From: Daphnia pulex
Lineage: Eukaryota > Arthropoda > Branchiopoda > Diplostraca > Daphniidae
Direction of reading: 5' to 3'
DNA: 64,000 bases
NCBI RefSeq assembly: GCF_021134715.1
Contig: NC_060019.1
Location: 12,662,001 to 12,726,000 of the forward strand
Shown here: piece by piece, positions 1 through 12,990 of the stretch
Position numbering within the stretch: the stretch's first letter is position 1
How the letters are laid out: each line of letters starts with the position of its first letter
The notes under the pieces: model-generated
Databases searched by the model: none
The model's input: the letters and a program-made list of their open reading frames with translations, nothing else
What the model was told of the DNA's origin: nothing
Position numbers and translations under genes: made by a program

Positions 1-1
1 G

Positions 2-749
2 TTGGGATTCAGCCGCACCCAAATTAGAGGCTGCCCGTGGCCGATCCTGCTGCAACAGAGTTGGCATCGCGGCTTCGCCCAAAAATTTGGTTATACCTCT
101 CCGTTGCAAATAGTTGTACGTTGTGGATCGCATTTAGTGCGGATGATTTTGAAGGAAGATGAGAATCATTCAGACAAGATATGGATACTCCGAATCGAAA
201 CCTCCAACTCAAATCTTTTGCGCTTATTGTGTACTGAAATTTTCCAGTTGGTTGAAGCTCGTCATCCGCTTACCAAGTCGGACGTTGTCAACATTCCAAG
301 CTATGTCCTCGCTCAACTGCAGGTTATTTTTCTTATTTTCGCATACCCTATGACAGATTGTTTATGTTTACCCGTCAAATTGGAATTGATATTCGTAAAA
401 ATTGTTTGATCTAAAACTGCACGCTCGATTTCCGAGAAACAACTGGCCTTGGCCTGTTTGTTGGCATCCGCTAGCTAGCCTGTGACTAATTAAAAGTAGT
501 GGTTATCTTAGTATGTTACTCAAAATCTTTCACCAATATTTTATGAATTATTATTTTTTTATTTCACCAATATTGTATTACTGATAAAACAAATATGCTG
601 ATTTTCTCACTTTTTTTTCACTCAACTTTCAGAATCTGAGAGGACGACTCAATTATCTCCAAAGCCTTAGTAATTGGGATGAGTCGGATATGGAGCCGCT
701 GGTGGAAGAATTTCGTCTTCTTATGGCCAAGCAGTTTTCTGTTCGATGA
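2..749 (+). CDS. C-terminal part of an unrecognised protein (5' end outside window)
   Basis: Two exons are visible. The first is open from the left edge to 322, where it meets a GT donor. The second starts at 633 after a pyrimidine-rich tract ending in AG and stops with TGA at 747-749. They join in phase 0 to give about 145 residues. The end is hydrophilic and probably helical: the last exon reads NLRGRLNYLQSL followed by an acidic stretch (DESDMEPLVEEF) and ends KQFSVR. No catalytic motif, membrane segment or repeat is visible, and I do not recognise the family. The coding call rests on the uninterrupted frame across a good intron and on normal codon use. The first 35 codons are less certain, because a second frame is also open there. 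Confidence 0.6.
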
Positions 750-1743
750 GCACACAAATGTTGCAATAAATGCCAGTAATCAGTATCAACCCCAACCCTC
801 TTTACTACTTTGTCTTAGGCCGTTCTATGTTGTGCAATATGTCTACGACTCTACGTGTTTAGCCAGTCCCAAAGTCTAAACTCCAAATTCCAGCGGACCA
901 CGATAAGTATGTCTAGATGATACTCTAGAACGAATTCTTGGAAAACAAAAAAAAGAAAGAAGTGTAAACACTTGTTTATGGCGTGAAAATGGTTTAGCAG
1001 GGTTAAGTCACGGTGCGTCGTGATCAAAGGTCTATAATAAAAAAAAAAAATACTTCGCACGAGCGCAATAAATTCGTGAACTGGAAAAATCCAAATAAAA
1101 TCTAGTAAATTCGTTGTCTGATAGGAACTCTGTCATAGTAAAAATGTAGACTCTGGCCACTCTGCACTTGAAAATACTTTTCTAACATTTGAGTCACATG
1201 ACATAGACATATGATAATGTTGACTTATTTTATTTGATCAGCTATGGATAGGCGTTTTTATTTTTAATTTTCAAGTAAATATTGCATTACAAAATTCAAG
1301 GACCCCCATCTCAGACGATTACTGTCTCTTGTGTCTGTCTAGCTCATTACGAACGCACCGCTTGTTTTCTCTTCCTTTAGCTCCTCCCTTCCCAAATGTT
1401 GTTGTTGGGTGGGTTGCCGCTGTATGTAGCAGTATTCAGTTAGTCAGTTTTATAATTTAATCGCCTCGTTACAAATCTTTCTCTCTAATTGTCACTTGAG
1501 CGTGACGACCACGCAACGCTCAAGATAAACATATTTTTTCTTTAATCTGTCATTTCTGTCGATTGTTCTGCATTAGTATATTTGTAGTACGAATACGTCA
1601 ATACCCCAAGTCTCAAGAGGCCTGGGTCAGGCCAAAGATTGTCTAAACAAAGATAGTTGTTGCCATTAGACAGATTTCAGTCTGAAAGTAGAGTTCAAAA
1701 TCTGCAGTCACTAATTCCAGTGCTCTGCTAAAATTCAAGTGCC
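750..1743. other. Intergenic: 3' flank of the first gene and seipin promoter/5' UTR
   Basis: No convincing coding frame is present. AATAAA-like signals lie near 1066 (gcaataaattcg). A TCAGT-type arthropod initiator context (gttagtcagttttataat) lies near 1438-1455, about 300 bp before the seipin ATG, and is a reasonable guess at the transcription start region. Confidence 0.4.
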
Positions 1744-3521
1744 ATGGCTAACAGCTTAATGAGTGATGTGATTGATGGTTACCGAAAGCAAGTGCTTCTT
1801 GCTGCCTTTTCCTTCAAAGACTGGGTTTACAGAGTTTTTGCATTCCTACTTACAACATCCTTCATTTTGTGGCTTTCTGTATTCATTTATGTTACATTCT
1901 ACTATTCATATGTTCCAGCTATTTCCCACATCAGACCTGTTCATCTAGAATTCAAGTATATCTTTTTGATGAAAGTAAACTAATTTCTGACTGACACATT
2001 GCACTCATTATATTGTAGGTCCTGCCAAGAATCATTAGGGGTGTGCTCAAATCCTACTGCAAATGTAACACTAACACATCAAAGGCAGTTGCTACAGAGC
2101 AATCAACCTTACAACATAATTGTAGATCTTGAATTGCCAGAGTCTGAGGCCAACAAGCAACTTGGCATGTTTATGGTGCAGGTAAATTAATATTATTTTG
2201 GAAAACAGTTATTCATACAGTATGTTACTGAAAAGTGGCTGTTTTGGTTAAGGTCACATTGACTGGCAGGAATGGCAAATTTATAGCAACATCAAAAAGA
2301 AGTGCTATGCTTCGTTACAAGTCATGGATTCTTCATTTCCTTGGCACTGTCATGTTTTCCCCAGCCATGTTACTTGGACCTATAATGGAAGAGAAACAAA
2401 CACTGAAAGTGGAAATGTTCTCTGAATTTTTGGAAGCCCCAGTATGTAGTGGATCTTTTTTGTATGCATTTTTGTCATTATTTGTGTTGATCAATTCTAA
2501 CAAAAGGTTTTTTTTTTTAATTTTTTAGGACAATCCAGTAACCAATGTCAATGTAGAAATAGAAAGTCGCTGGGTGCAGCTGTATTCTGCCAAACTACGA
2601 ATTCAAGCTGAATTTGTAGGATTGCGTTATTTCATGTTCTATTGGCCTACTATTTCTGCCACCATCGGTGTATCTACTCATGTCGTGTTACTTTCGTTTT
2701 TGGTTGGGTACATTTGGTATCGTCTTTTGAATCCAAATCAGGTAGTGTAATTATTTTTATTGAAATAAAAATTATCTATTAATGATTTGTTATTTTAACC
2801 AGGTTGTTGTGCGTGTTGGCATGAATCGTGCAACTTCATCGGCCATGTTAGGAGCTGTTGCTAGTCAGCCTACCATTGCTACTGTCGAACCTCAGCAGCC
2901 TGAAGATGCCCAAAGCAAAACTTTGGAGCAGCGTAGGATGGAAGCCAGAGAAATATTGATGAAAGAAAAAAAACGGCAGCTGACATCGCCTGGCGTATTT
3001 ACAGAACGTAATCTCATTTTTTCCCGTACTTTTTCTTTATACTTAACCTTTAACTTAACCAACCACAGGTGCTCGCAGCCGTTCTTTCAGCACCGTGCCA
3101 GCCATGACTAGAAGTCCATCGTACGGTGGCCCTCTTCGCATTGAGGAACTGACTCCCGCTCCAACGCCTCCTCCAGTGGAAGAGAAAGAAGGTATCGCCA
3201 AACGAGTCACCTTTGAATAACATGGTTTCATTACTCGTTCGATAGGATAACCTTCTTAATTCCAGGTCCGATATAAATATCCTTTTGTGTGTAGCCCCAA
3301 ATCTATCTCATAGGAAACATTCATTTTGTTTGTTGTAGATTACCATCTATGTTAGTAGTATTTGCTTGTTTGTTTTAGTTTGCTTTTTCAATGATTTTAT
3401 TTCTGTAGATTTTTCAAACGAAGGGCTAGTTATGAATGCGGATACATCGCCGGAATTACGTCGTAGAATAGTAACGGCCACGGCAGCCAAAGAGGCCAAG
3501 ATAGACGATCCTTGCTTGTGA
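1744..3521 (+). CDS. Seipin: Seipin (BSCL2 family), lipid-droplet biogenesis protein
   Basis: Seipin is an ER membrane protein that forms rings at ER-lipid droplet contacts and controls droplet growth and triglyceride storage. Exons: 1744-1955, 2019-2181, 2253-2441, 2529-2741, 2803-3007, 3069-3191 and 3409-3521, giving 405 residues. A first membrane segment (about residues 27-52, WVYRVFAFLLTTSFILWLSV) and a second (about 230-252, ending in FLVGYIWYRLL) flank the conserved luminal beta-sandwich. Family signatures are HIRPVHLEFK, LELPESEANKQLGMFMVQV and TVMFSPAMLLGP. The ATG context is gccATGG. The last intron begins at GT 3192. If it is retained, the frame instead ends at 3218-3220 and gives a 377-residue form. 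The family assignment is secure; which C-terminus dominates is not known. Confidence 0.95.
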
Positions 3522-4083
3522 AAAGCACCACTCAAGTCTCCAACGGTATACACTTAAAATAAATTCAATTTTCGACTTGTTCAGAAAGTTAGAAAAAATA
3601 TCGGGTTTTGCTATGTCACAGTTTATAGTTTAAAAAATGTCAAATCACTTCAAACTGTTTCTTTCCCCCACCAGATGAGTTTCTCATGTAACTACTCATC
3701 TGTCATCTCCACTATTGTCTCGACTAGTCGTGAACACACGTCGCATGGTGTACTAAAATTGACCAAGCTTGCATCGAGTCTCTGTAAGAGATTGAATCAC
3801 TTTTTCGAAACTAGGTGAAATATATTTGTGTATTGCCTGTGACAAAACTGAACAGAAAAAGAAATATTCTAACTGATTACTGAAGAAAGAAAGCTATTAC
3901 AAAACAAAAATATCTAGGTACGAAAAAATTTCTAGATACGGATGATGATCGTTGCAAAACTGTTCTTTCCGTGGAGACGTTACCACTGGAACACAAAAAG
4001 TGAGAGTGTAAACTGAAGAAAACCGAAATTATGTACAAGAAAAGAATGTCGGTTGGAGTCCGATTGGTTCGCAATTCTTTTTA
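3522..4083. other. Convergent 3' flanks of seipin (+) and zinc-finger gene (-)
   Basis: AAAATAAA just after the seipin stop (about 3556-3563) is a plausible poly(A) signal. The remainder holds short non-coding sequence that probably includes the 3' UTR of the minus-strand zinc-finger gene. No other gene is seen. Confidence 0.5.
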
Positions 4084-7000
4084 TTACGAAGTCGAACTAT
4101 CCGATTGAATGTCTAGAATGTGCTGAACCATAACACCGGCGTTATGAACAAACGAGAGCAAATCAACTTCCCCAGTTGAAGAAGTGGCGAGTGGAGATAC
4201 ACTTCCAGTATTAACAGTTGGTACGGCTGCAGCGCGCTTAGTTGCTCTAGGCTTGGCGGCGGTGGAAGTACGTTGGCGACTGACGATCTTAACTTGTTGC
4301 GGCGGCGGCGGCGGAGGTTGCTCGATAACAACAGTGGTAGTTCCGTCTCCTGCTTCGGTTTCGGCTCCAACTTGGCTCTCATCGAGAAAAATTACGTTAT
4401 TCTGGCCGTCAACCGTCAAATGGACAAAGGAGCCCCATGTCTCTTCCGCTACAACTTCACACTGTTCTTCAACCACCTGTAAGTTTGAAAAAGAAAAAAT
4501 TCGATTAAGTGTGGGTTCATAGAAAAGATAATTATTCACAATACCTGATCCTCTGAGTTCGGAATACTTTCAACAACAACTGCAGCTGCTACTTCCGGGG
4601 ATTCTACCACGACGTGATGCTCCACTTCCATCACCTGAATTTGTTCATCGTGAACTTCAGTTGTGACAACCAAGCCGTCATCCGGAACAGGGCTACCACT
4701 TCGACTTTCACCGCCACTGCTCTCGGCACTGCTGTGTTCATTGGGACTGGTTAGGCGCTGGTACAACAACCTAATCAAGTCTTCCTGGCGCTGCTGTTCA
4801 AAGTTTCCAGTTCCGTCAGGATCGGCCTTAACTTTTGATCCTTTTGTTTTGGGTTCAGGTTTGGATTTTACTGCGATTTCTCCGCTAGTTTCTTTAGAAG
4901 TTGAGGCAACCGAAGTGCTGGGATTTGCAGTTGGCGCGTCTCCTGCGCGACTCGATCGCACTGGACGAGGCTTGCAGCGCACTTTATTGAATTCCTCCTC
5001 GGGTAGTATAATGAGTCCTCCGGTGGAAGTCAGCAATTTACCATGACGCGTCATCAAATGACGTTTGTACGAATTGCGCGTACGGAATCTTTGCATGCAG
5101 TCAGAGCACTCGTAGGGAGCTTCACCAGTGTGCCGCCGACGATGTTCCTTGTAGTGCGATGGATGACGAAACTGGCGATGACAATCGGGACAAGTGAAGC
5201 GAGACAAGTTGGCATGAATCAACATGTGATAGTTGAGGCTATGTTGGCGAGTGAAGACGGCACCACACCTTCGGCATTCGTACGGCTTAATCCCTAAAAA
5301 ATAAATAGTTTGCATTTTATTGACATAGTTCGAGGAGCGGATATTTGAAGCTTCAATAATCTTACCTGCGTGACTACGGTAATGCGATAGCAGAGTAGTG
5401 GGAGCGGTAAATGTGCGAACAGGTGAGCAAATTTTGCAGTGAAGTGAATCAGCTCCGCTTCCGCGCTGTTGCTTTAGTTCTCCAATGTATTGCAAGGCTA
5501 ATTCGCGTTCGCCTGCAGATTGTGATACGAATTTGGGCTTAACTTTGGCCCGCTTGCGCGCAATGTCAACCATATCCTTTTCTGGCACTTCACGAACTTG
5601 TCCACGGACGCCTGAAGCTTGTGCGGCGACCTAAAATCAATTACACATGAGCATGTGTTAATTCAAAAATATCATTTGGAAATGTCTACCTGCTCCAGAA
5701 GTTGCTCTTCATCGTCCTCCAAGAAAATGCTGGGCTCTTCCACCGTTTCTTCAATCAATTCCCCATCCTCATTCATACAGACGAAGGTGAACTGAGGTTG
5801 CGCTCCAGCTGTAGAGGCTTCAGCCACTACAGTTTTCTGATGTCTCAAATCTTCAATGACGGGTAGCTCAGAAGACTTCATCAGATAGAATTCATTGGGG
5901 TTGTACCCTACTACTACTTCACTCCCTACACAAGGAAGTGGCTCTGTTGGCTTATTCTTAACCACAACTTTACTTTGCTTTGTGGTTTCTTCAAGCATAA
6001 AGCTATGCAAAGGGATACCACTAGATTGCTGCTACACAACACGAACGACCAATAATTAATAAAACAAACGGAGAAAGTTTAGTGAATTTATCTTACCGCT
6101 TGTCCACCGCGCTTCCTTTTCAGTTTCTCCTTCTCTTGAGCGGCGGCAGCCACTGACTGCGCAACAGCTTCCATCTGTTCATCTTGAAGGCCTGACGCTT
6201 CTTCACTGACATTAACTACAACCGCTTTAGTTTTCTTGTTGACACGGTAAATATTGTAGTCGTGATCGGGTAGTGATGTCGTGTTACTTGAAGAACCCGC
6301 TGTTGGCTCTTCTGAAGTCACGACCACCTCCTCTGCCACTTCACCATACTCTTGTTCCACATCGCTGTCCGGAGATAAATCAGCCTAAACCGTAAGAAAA
6401 AAATTTAAATATCGATGGAAATCGAAGTAAAAAGAAATGCAATTACCTGAATAGCACGAAAACGAGCTTCATCTACGGCTCGGTATTTGTCATGGTAAAG
6501 TTTTAGCCACTTCTCTTTGACGGTGACTTCTTCAGGAGCTACATCAATACCAGCCATAAGAGAAGCATTCATATTTTCTTCCTCGCCATCTGCAAAAGCA
6601 CCTACTGAACGGCGCTTTCTTTTGTTACCTGGAACTTCTTTCTTGGTTGGGGATGGTTCTTCTTTATTCGCTTTGTTTTGGCGTGGTGATTTGGCTTGAG
6701 GTGATGGCTGGCTTGTTTTCTTCAGTGGCCCTCTAGTTGCTTTAGCCATGGCTGCAGTCTGCGGTGGTGGAGGGACCGTCTTCTTCGATGGCGCTTGAAG
6801 TTTGATTTTCATAGTTTTCTCTTTAGGTTTTCTGACAGGCGACAACCGTGTTGTTTCTTTGACCACTGCCGGGATTTTTTTAGTTTTTGACGCTACTGGG
6901 GTGGCAGTAAAGCGAAAGCCAGCCGACTCGCGAGCCTTCCTCATTAGATCCCGCACGTGCTCCGACAGATGCTTTTGCATTTCCTGTTGAAGAAAAACAA

Positions 7001-7472
7001 ACAAATGTGTTAGCTTATTGATATTAGGGGAAAATGTTTTTCTTTTTACCTGTCTAGCTTTCATCTCACTCCCAAAACTGCTGGCTGTGTACTGGCATCT
7101 TTGAAGCAGGTGGCATGAGTAGGAAAATGTTCTACGTATTTCATCTGAATCCATCAGAGAAAAGAGATCCACCAGTTGTTTCTCAGTTAGGAGCTGAAGT
7201 TGAGCCAATGATAATTTATTGGCATCAGTAGTCTCTTGTTCGGGTTCAGGTCTTCCTTCAGTGACCTGTTTGCGAGGCCTTCCTCTTGGGTTGCGAGTCT
7301 TTCTAGCCAAAGAATCATTGTGGAGAGTAGCTGAAGCAACTTCTGCTAACATATTCAACAGTCCACTGTCAGCATGGCAGCTATCATCATCTCTTGATTC
7401 TTGGGCTCCTTTCCCTTCAATGTCATCATCACAACTTTCCATTTTAACTTTGCACTCCAGTTTTTGTGACAT
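4084..7472 (-). CDS. Large C2H2 zinc-finger protein with AT-hook
   Basis: Predicted nuclear DNA-binding protein of 998 residues. Exons, 5' to 3' on the minus strand: 7472-7050, 6983-6447, 6384-6097, 6031-5690, 5630-5366, 5293-4545 and 4476-4084; all phases agree. An AT-hook core (NPRGRPRK) lies near residue 62-69. It is followed by a conserved-looking helical block (LTEKQLVDLFSLMDSDEIR) and a Lys/Pro-rich basic region. Four C2H2 fingers sit at about residues 593-690: one degenerate-looking finger (HCKIC...HYRSH) split from the next by an intron, then ECRRCGAVF, TCPDCHRQF and ECSDCMQRF, joined by short linkers, with one TGEAPYE-type linker. The C-terminal part is acidic, Ser/Thr-rich and carries a run of prolines. 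The architecture recalls insect chromatin regulators such as the row/woc group, but I cannot confirm an ortholog. Confidence 0.85.
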
Positions 7473-8537
7473 TACTCAAGCTACGATTCACCCTTCATTA
7501 GTTTTTGAGAATGGTCCTAAAACACAGAAAAAACAACATCAATAATCTAACAAAACAGACAACAACAAAAACCAGTAATCAATCAATAATACCAGGCTTG
7601 GCATAATATAGTTATTCCCAACTCAAATAATAAGAAAATAAAATTAACATCATAATAAATATTAAAATAAAAAAAAAATTAATTAAAATCGTTAAGCTTT
7701 TTGACTTTTGACTCGTAGTGTTGACTATGAAAACATTAGCAACTCTAGCAGAAAGGCGTCGACAGTACTATTATACGAAGTTTTCGCGCCGCTTGGCTAA
7801 AATGGCAGCCGACACGGCACAAACGCAGACGATGTACATCCTAACGGCGGCATTGTCCGTCATCTCGACTCGACTTTCAACAATTTTCGATAAAACGACA
7901 AAACAATCTTTAACGAAATGTACCTCAAACTACTCAGAATCGAACTTCTAATCTAAACAACACCAACAATTGTCATGAATATGTCAGATATGTTAGGAAA
8001 TAACGTTAAAAAATGAAAAATGCTTTGAGATCAAAACTACCTTTAGTCTGCTGGCTTGAGTCGTCTGGAGAGTGAATGGTGGGGGGTAGCTAACGCTATG
8101 TTGCCGATTTCCTATTTTGATTATTTTTTGCTATCATAATTATGTGTTATTTATATTTATATCTACTGTTCAGCATTAATAAAAATTTATTTCACAATTC
8201 ATAGGTTGTAGTTATAATCACTGGATTTATTCATTGCAAGTTAAAAAGCTGTTCCTAATTCATCATTAACAAGCTGTTTTTTAACACTATTTCAACGTAA
8301 TTAGATTAAATTCACCATATTTATTCTCATTTATTTATCCCGTTGAGGAATTTCAGTCTAGCTGGAATATTTACAGGATTTTAAAAATAAATGGGTCGAG
8401 AAATCAGTGTGAAATACAGCGTTGTGTGAGATTCAAAAGAATTACAACCACTTTACATTCTTAGTGCACTAGTGAAATTACATTTGTCGACATCGATTGT
8501 ATTTCCACGTGCTGCTGTGGAAAGAAAATTTGATGTA
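7473..8537. other. Divergent intergenic region between zinc-finger gene and WDR43
   Basis: The two genes start back to back about 1.06 kb apart, so both promoters should lie here. Around 7790-7860 there is a GC-richer patch (aaaATGGCAGCCGAC, a YY1-like context) that may be 5' UTR of the minus-strand gene. AT-rich sequence fills 8100-8400. A 77-codon frame at 7718-7951 shows no protein-like features and was not called. Confidence 0.4.
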
Positions 8538-11390
8538 ATGGCGGCTCGCACTTCAGAAACTGCGTTTTCCCCAAATGGACAATACTTTGCTAATGTAAGC
8601 ACCGACAGCCGATTAAAAATATGGGAGTGTGAATCCGGAAGACCAAAGCAGGAATTTACCCCCGCGTCGCACTTATCAGCCGCTTGCACGTGTCTCGTTT
8701 GGGCACCCCCTACCAAACAGCCGGAACAGGTAAAATTTTTCGTTGTTATTAGTTATATGTAATATATGTAATCATTAGTCAACTTCTTGCAGTTTTAACT
8801 GCAGATCATCTGATAATGTTTTGAGGACATCAGTCACTGGACTTGCTTGTGTCATTGTCACTCGCAGAAATCTAACTCCAGAAATTGTGAAGCCATCTTT
8901 AGTAATTAAAGCTCATATAACATTTACAGATATTACTGATAAGACTAATTGAGTTCTGGTTTGATTATTCAAATTTTAAAGTGTTGTTAGTTCTCTTTAT
9001 ACTAATAGTACTAGGTAGATACAATTGCCTTGTCCCTGTGTATGTACCACGAACAGTTGTATGGCTTGAATAACAATTGTTTATTCTTTTACAGATTGTG
9101 AACCAGAAGAAAAAGAAACGTAAATCCAATGGAGAAGAGAGATCTGGGGTGGCTGGGAGTGATATTATTGCTCTTGGTACAGCCTCAGGAAATATTCTTC
9201 TATATAGTCTCAATAGAGCAGAATTGGTACAACAGTTGAAGGGAGGCCACACAGGGAAAATACGCTCTTTGTGTTTTAATAGTGACGGCTCGTCTCTTTT
9301 CAGCGCTGCATCGGACCAAAAAATCGTTGAATGGGATCCGGTGGAAGGTGTTATGAAAAGGTCTTGACAGTTCAGAATGTGATAAAAAAGTTCCCATTAT
9401 TAATGTGGTATATTTTGTTTTAGTCATTGGAAGGTGGAAAAAATCCACGTTTCCCGAATTTGTATGCTGCAAGATGATTGCACTCTTGTAATAGCTGGCC
9501 GTTCAATTCAATGTTGGAATGTAGAAAGCCGCTCGATTGTAGCCACATTCACCGGCCACACAACAGAAATTACTCATCTGCTACCCGTGTATTTACCAGG
9601 CACAAAAGTTGGATACTTTCTAAGCGCTGCTGATGGAGACCGTTGTATCAGTGCATGGTTAGTGTTTGTAATAAAAACTGAATAATTCAGCATTTACAGT
9701 TGCAAGCATTACTAATATTGCAGGAGATTCGTCGGGGAAGAGAAAAACGGGCAGTCCCAGGCGTCGTTTACTTTGCAAGATGATCCGTATAATTTTACCG
9801 TTTCAAAACCTGTTTCTGACAAGGATCCAGTCGTTTTGGCGGCAGTGACGGTCACAGGGATCCTTCACATCTTTGAGCATCATTTAAATGGGTATAATTT
9901 TTTTGTTACATTTGTGTTGAATATGGATTCAATGATTTGTTTTGTAATTTACTAGACGGTCAAAGAAGCCTTTGCAACCAGTTGTAAAGATCCATATTGG
10001 AAGTGATGTAGTTGGTACCGCAAGTCCACTTCCCGTTTTATCTGCATATTCGTGTGGTGATGCAGATGGAAACTGTATCATTGTATACGGGTCGCTTGTT
10101 CGACCTGGATTTGAAAAGATGGTATGTTTTATTTATTTAAATTTGCTGGTGTACATAGTAATTATTATTCGATATGTGTAACAGTGTTACCGATCCCAAG
10201 AAGGAATGGCTTATATTGTTCGAAGAGATCCAGCTTCTCTGGATAATTCTAAATTTGATACTACGTCATCGGCTTTGAAATTGAAAACTCCCATATTGCC
10301 AGCTGATGTTAAAACCTTAGCTCCAGAGTACATGGTGCCAATGGCAGCGTCCGCTGAGGTCGGAGGTGTTGTTGCTGGAAGAAAGCGGAGAACGCAAAAT
10401 TCGGAATCAAGTTCTGGTCCGGTTTCGGCAAAAGATTCTCTTCCGATGGAACAGAGGCTTTCAGCTTTGAATCTTACCAAGACCGTCGATGCCGTTGCCC
10501 CTCCACAGGCCGATAACATGGCCCAACTTCTTCTTCAGGTTTGTTGAAACACCAGTAAAATAAAACCTCTTGCATTGCTTCGCATCATCTTAACCTCTTC
10601 TTCGTCATTTTATAGGGGCTACACAGTAGGGATCCAAAAATTTTACAGAGTGTGTTGGATCGCGGTGATGTTCACATCATCGGCAACACGATTCGGCGAA
10701 TTCCAGTACAGGCCGTTTTGCCACTTATCCTAGAACTGACGCGTATGATGCAATTCAGAGGGCATCCCAATTATTCTTATGCAAAGTACGTATATTTGTC
10801 GTGTGTTCCTAGATAAATGGCTGTTCTTACTATTCTTTATTGTTTCCCGTTGACAGGTGGTTGCGATCTTTGTTGGAACATCACGCTGGATATTTGACAT
10901 CGTGTCCTGATTTGGCGTCGGTTATGACGCCACTCTTAGCTCTGATGACTGCCCGCACTTCGCTCTTCCCTAAGCTTTCGCAGTTACGTGGTAGACTGCA
11001 TCTTATGTTGGGAGAATTGGAACATCGAAGCGATAAACAAGATTCTACAACAACTGAACTACCAGCTACAGCTCTTCTTGTGTACAGAGAAGGTATTAAA
11101 ATCAGAAATATCGACTCAATGTCTATCAATACTGACGACTTAATACTTTCCCAGAATCGTCCGACGAAGCAAGTGAAGAAGGAGATTGGCCACTACAATC
11201 TGGGTCTGAATCAGAAGATCAATGGGATGAATTATCTGATTATGGCGAAAGTATGGACGTGAACGAAGTGAAAGGTGACAGTGATCAAGAATCTGACGAT
11301 GAAGACAATAATGAGGAAATCGACGAAGAAGTGGAAGAAGCTTCTGATAACGACATTGAAAGCGTTGTAGAAAATGGGTTGTCAGATTGA
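8538..11390 (+). CDS. Wdr43: WDR43 / Utp5, small-subunit processome WD-repeat protein
   Basis: WDR43 is part of the t-UTP subcomplex of the nucleolar small-subunit processome, needed for pre-18S rRNA transcription and processing. Exons: 8538-8729, 9095-9360, 9424-9657, 9724-9891, 9956-10121, 10185-10538, 10616-10785, 10857-11092 and 11155-11390, giving 673 residues. The start is the ATG in tgtaATGGCGGC, giving MAARTSETAFSPNGQY, the typical first WD blade. Further WD blades follow (LKGGHTGKIRSLCF, FTGHTTEITHLLPV) over about residues 1-330. A Utp12 domain spans about residues 450-580 (QGLHSRDPKILQSVL, AKWLRSLLEHHAGYL, LFPKLSQLRGRL). The C-terminus is strongly acidic (Asp/Glu-rich), as in nucleolar proteins. 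It converges on ZnT7 with 229 bp between stop codons. Confidence 0.93.
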
Positions 11391-11619
11391 TTTAATTTCA
11401 GTTCCCCATGGATTCATGAAAATTACAAATGAAGTTAATTTTCGAAATGTATCTACGCAAAAATTTTTTTATTCATTCCAAAAAAACTTTTACTTAACAA
11501 TTTGCGTCTTGTCGATTCCTTTGTCGACCACAAGACGGTCAATCATATGTACAGCACAACATTGAATCAACAATAGAGCTTATTTGGAAATCCAAGCTTG
11601 CACATCGTCAACATGGGAA

Positions 11620-12990
11620 TCAGTGATTAGTAAAGTCGAGATGGACATGCAGCTCTTTTACGCCAATCGCCTGGAATATCTGTTGAGTACGGTGTGTAAC
11701 ATACCGCGCATCAGCTTCAGGTTTCAACTCAAGCTTTAGTGCTCCAACATACTTTTCGGAACAAAGTGTCCAGAAATGCGGCTCCTTTAGATAAAAAAAA
11801 AATTAATGTTGATGGGTGTGACTGGTAAGTAAAGCTGTAAATCTGAATATTACCTGGACGGAACGAACTCCTTCTAAACGGGCGACTTGTTGGTAACACT
11901 GGGGTAAACGTCGGTCGAGTTCTTTTGGCTGGCGCTGCATCAAGATAGCCAGCGATTCTTTAATGAGTCCCAGAACACTGAGTGCGATCATAATAGCGAT
12001 GAACATGGAGCAAATAGGATCCGCAATCATCCAACCAAATGCGTGCATAAGGATGGCCGAAATGATTACTCCCACGCTTCCAAGCGCATCTGCAAGAATA
12101 TGCAAGAAAACTCCGTCCATAATAATGGAGCGTTTGCTCGAATCGCCATGCGAATGTCCGTGGGCTTCGTGACTATGGCCATGTCCAGCAGCGTGAGAAT
12201 GCCCGTGTCCACCGCTGTGCGAATGACCGTGATGATCTCCATTGAAATGACTGGCGTCGCCAAGATGATTGTACGAGTTACTAATTTTCACGCTCATGGG
12301 TTCTTCATCATGAGAATGGGAATGGTTGTGTCCTCCTCCGCCGCCATGGCTATGCCCGTGATGGAATGCAAAAATACCTGCAGACGTATACTATATTGTT
12401 CAACAAGTTTTTAAGTGCAACTGACTGTTTTTCTTTTACTTACCAATCAAGTTGACTAAGAAACCCAGGATAGAAACAACAAGAAGTCTCTCATGTTTGA
12501 CTTCTGGGGGCTCAATTGCTCTTTCAACAGCTTCAGAGAAGATAAAGAATGAGATGAACAGCAAAAACAATCCATTCACAAATCCTGAAATATATAATAA
12601 ATGTGTTAATATGATGTGTTAGAAATAAATTAATAATAAGTAATGCTTACCACCCAAAACTTCTGCTCTTTCATAACCATATGTGTAGTGTTCATTAGCC
12701 TTCCACTGAATAATGACGCTGGCTGCAAGGCCAGCAAGAAGGCCAGTGCAGTCGAAAAACATATGAAATGAATCGGAAATCAAGCCAAGACTATTGGTCC
12801 ATATCCCATAAAACAATTCAACAAAAGCAAAGGAAAAGTTAAGCATCAGAAAAAGAAGCAAGTTTCGGGAAGTTTTGTCCTTTAAGATTTTTTTAATCCA
12901 GCCTAAAGCAGAACTAGTAAATCGAGAAATGCGACCCGAACCCTGGACAGACCCCATTTTACTAAAATCTTTTTGAGTTGTTGGTAACAT
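11620..12990 (-). CDS. Slc30a7: Zinc transporter ZnT7 (SLC30A7 family)
   Basis: Cation-diffusion-facilitator exporter that moves zinc from cytosol into the early secretory pathway. Exons on the minus strand: 12990-12651, 12584-12444, 12377-11854 and 11784-11620, giving 389 residues, close to vertebrate ZnT7. Diagnostic stretches are DKTSRNLLLFLMLNFSFAFV, GLISDSFHMFFDCTGLLAGL (transport-site His76 and Asp80), FLHILADALGSVGVI (second His/Asp pair) and MIADPICSMFIA. Six membrane helices are expected. Between helices IV and V (residues about 165-245) lies a long His-rich loop of repeated HGHSH units. The C-terminal domain keeps EPHFWTLCSEKYVGALKLEL. The 5' end is head-to-head with RPS25. Confidence 0.95.

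Noticed and set aside
4184-4522. 112-codon plus-strand frame opposite the zinc-finger gene's last exons
   Set aside because: Lies antisense to real coding exons and derives its composition from Ser/Thr/Pro codons on the other strand.
7718-7951. 77-codon frame beginning MLTMKTLATLAERRR
   Set aside because: No domain or conservation cue; lies in the divergent promoter/5' UTR interval and is better explained as UTR of the minus-strand gene.
12043-12414. 123-codon frame rich in Met/Arg opposite ZnT7
   Set aside because: Shadow of the His-rich loop repeats (HGHSH units) read on the opposite strand.
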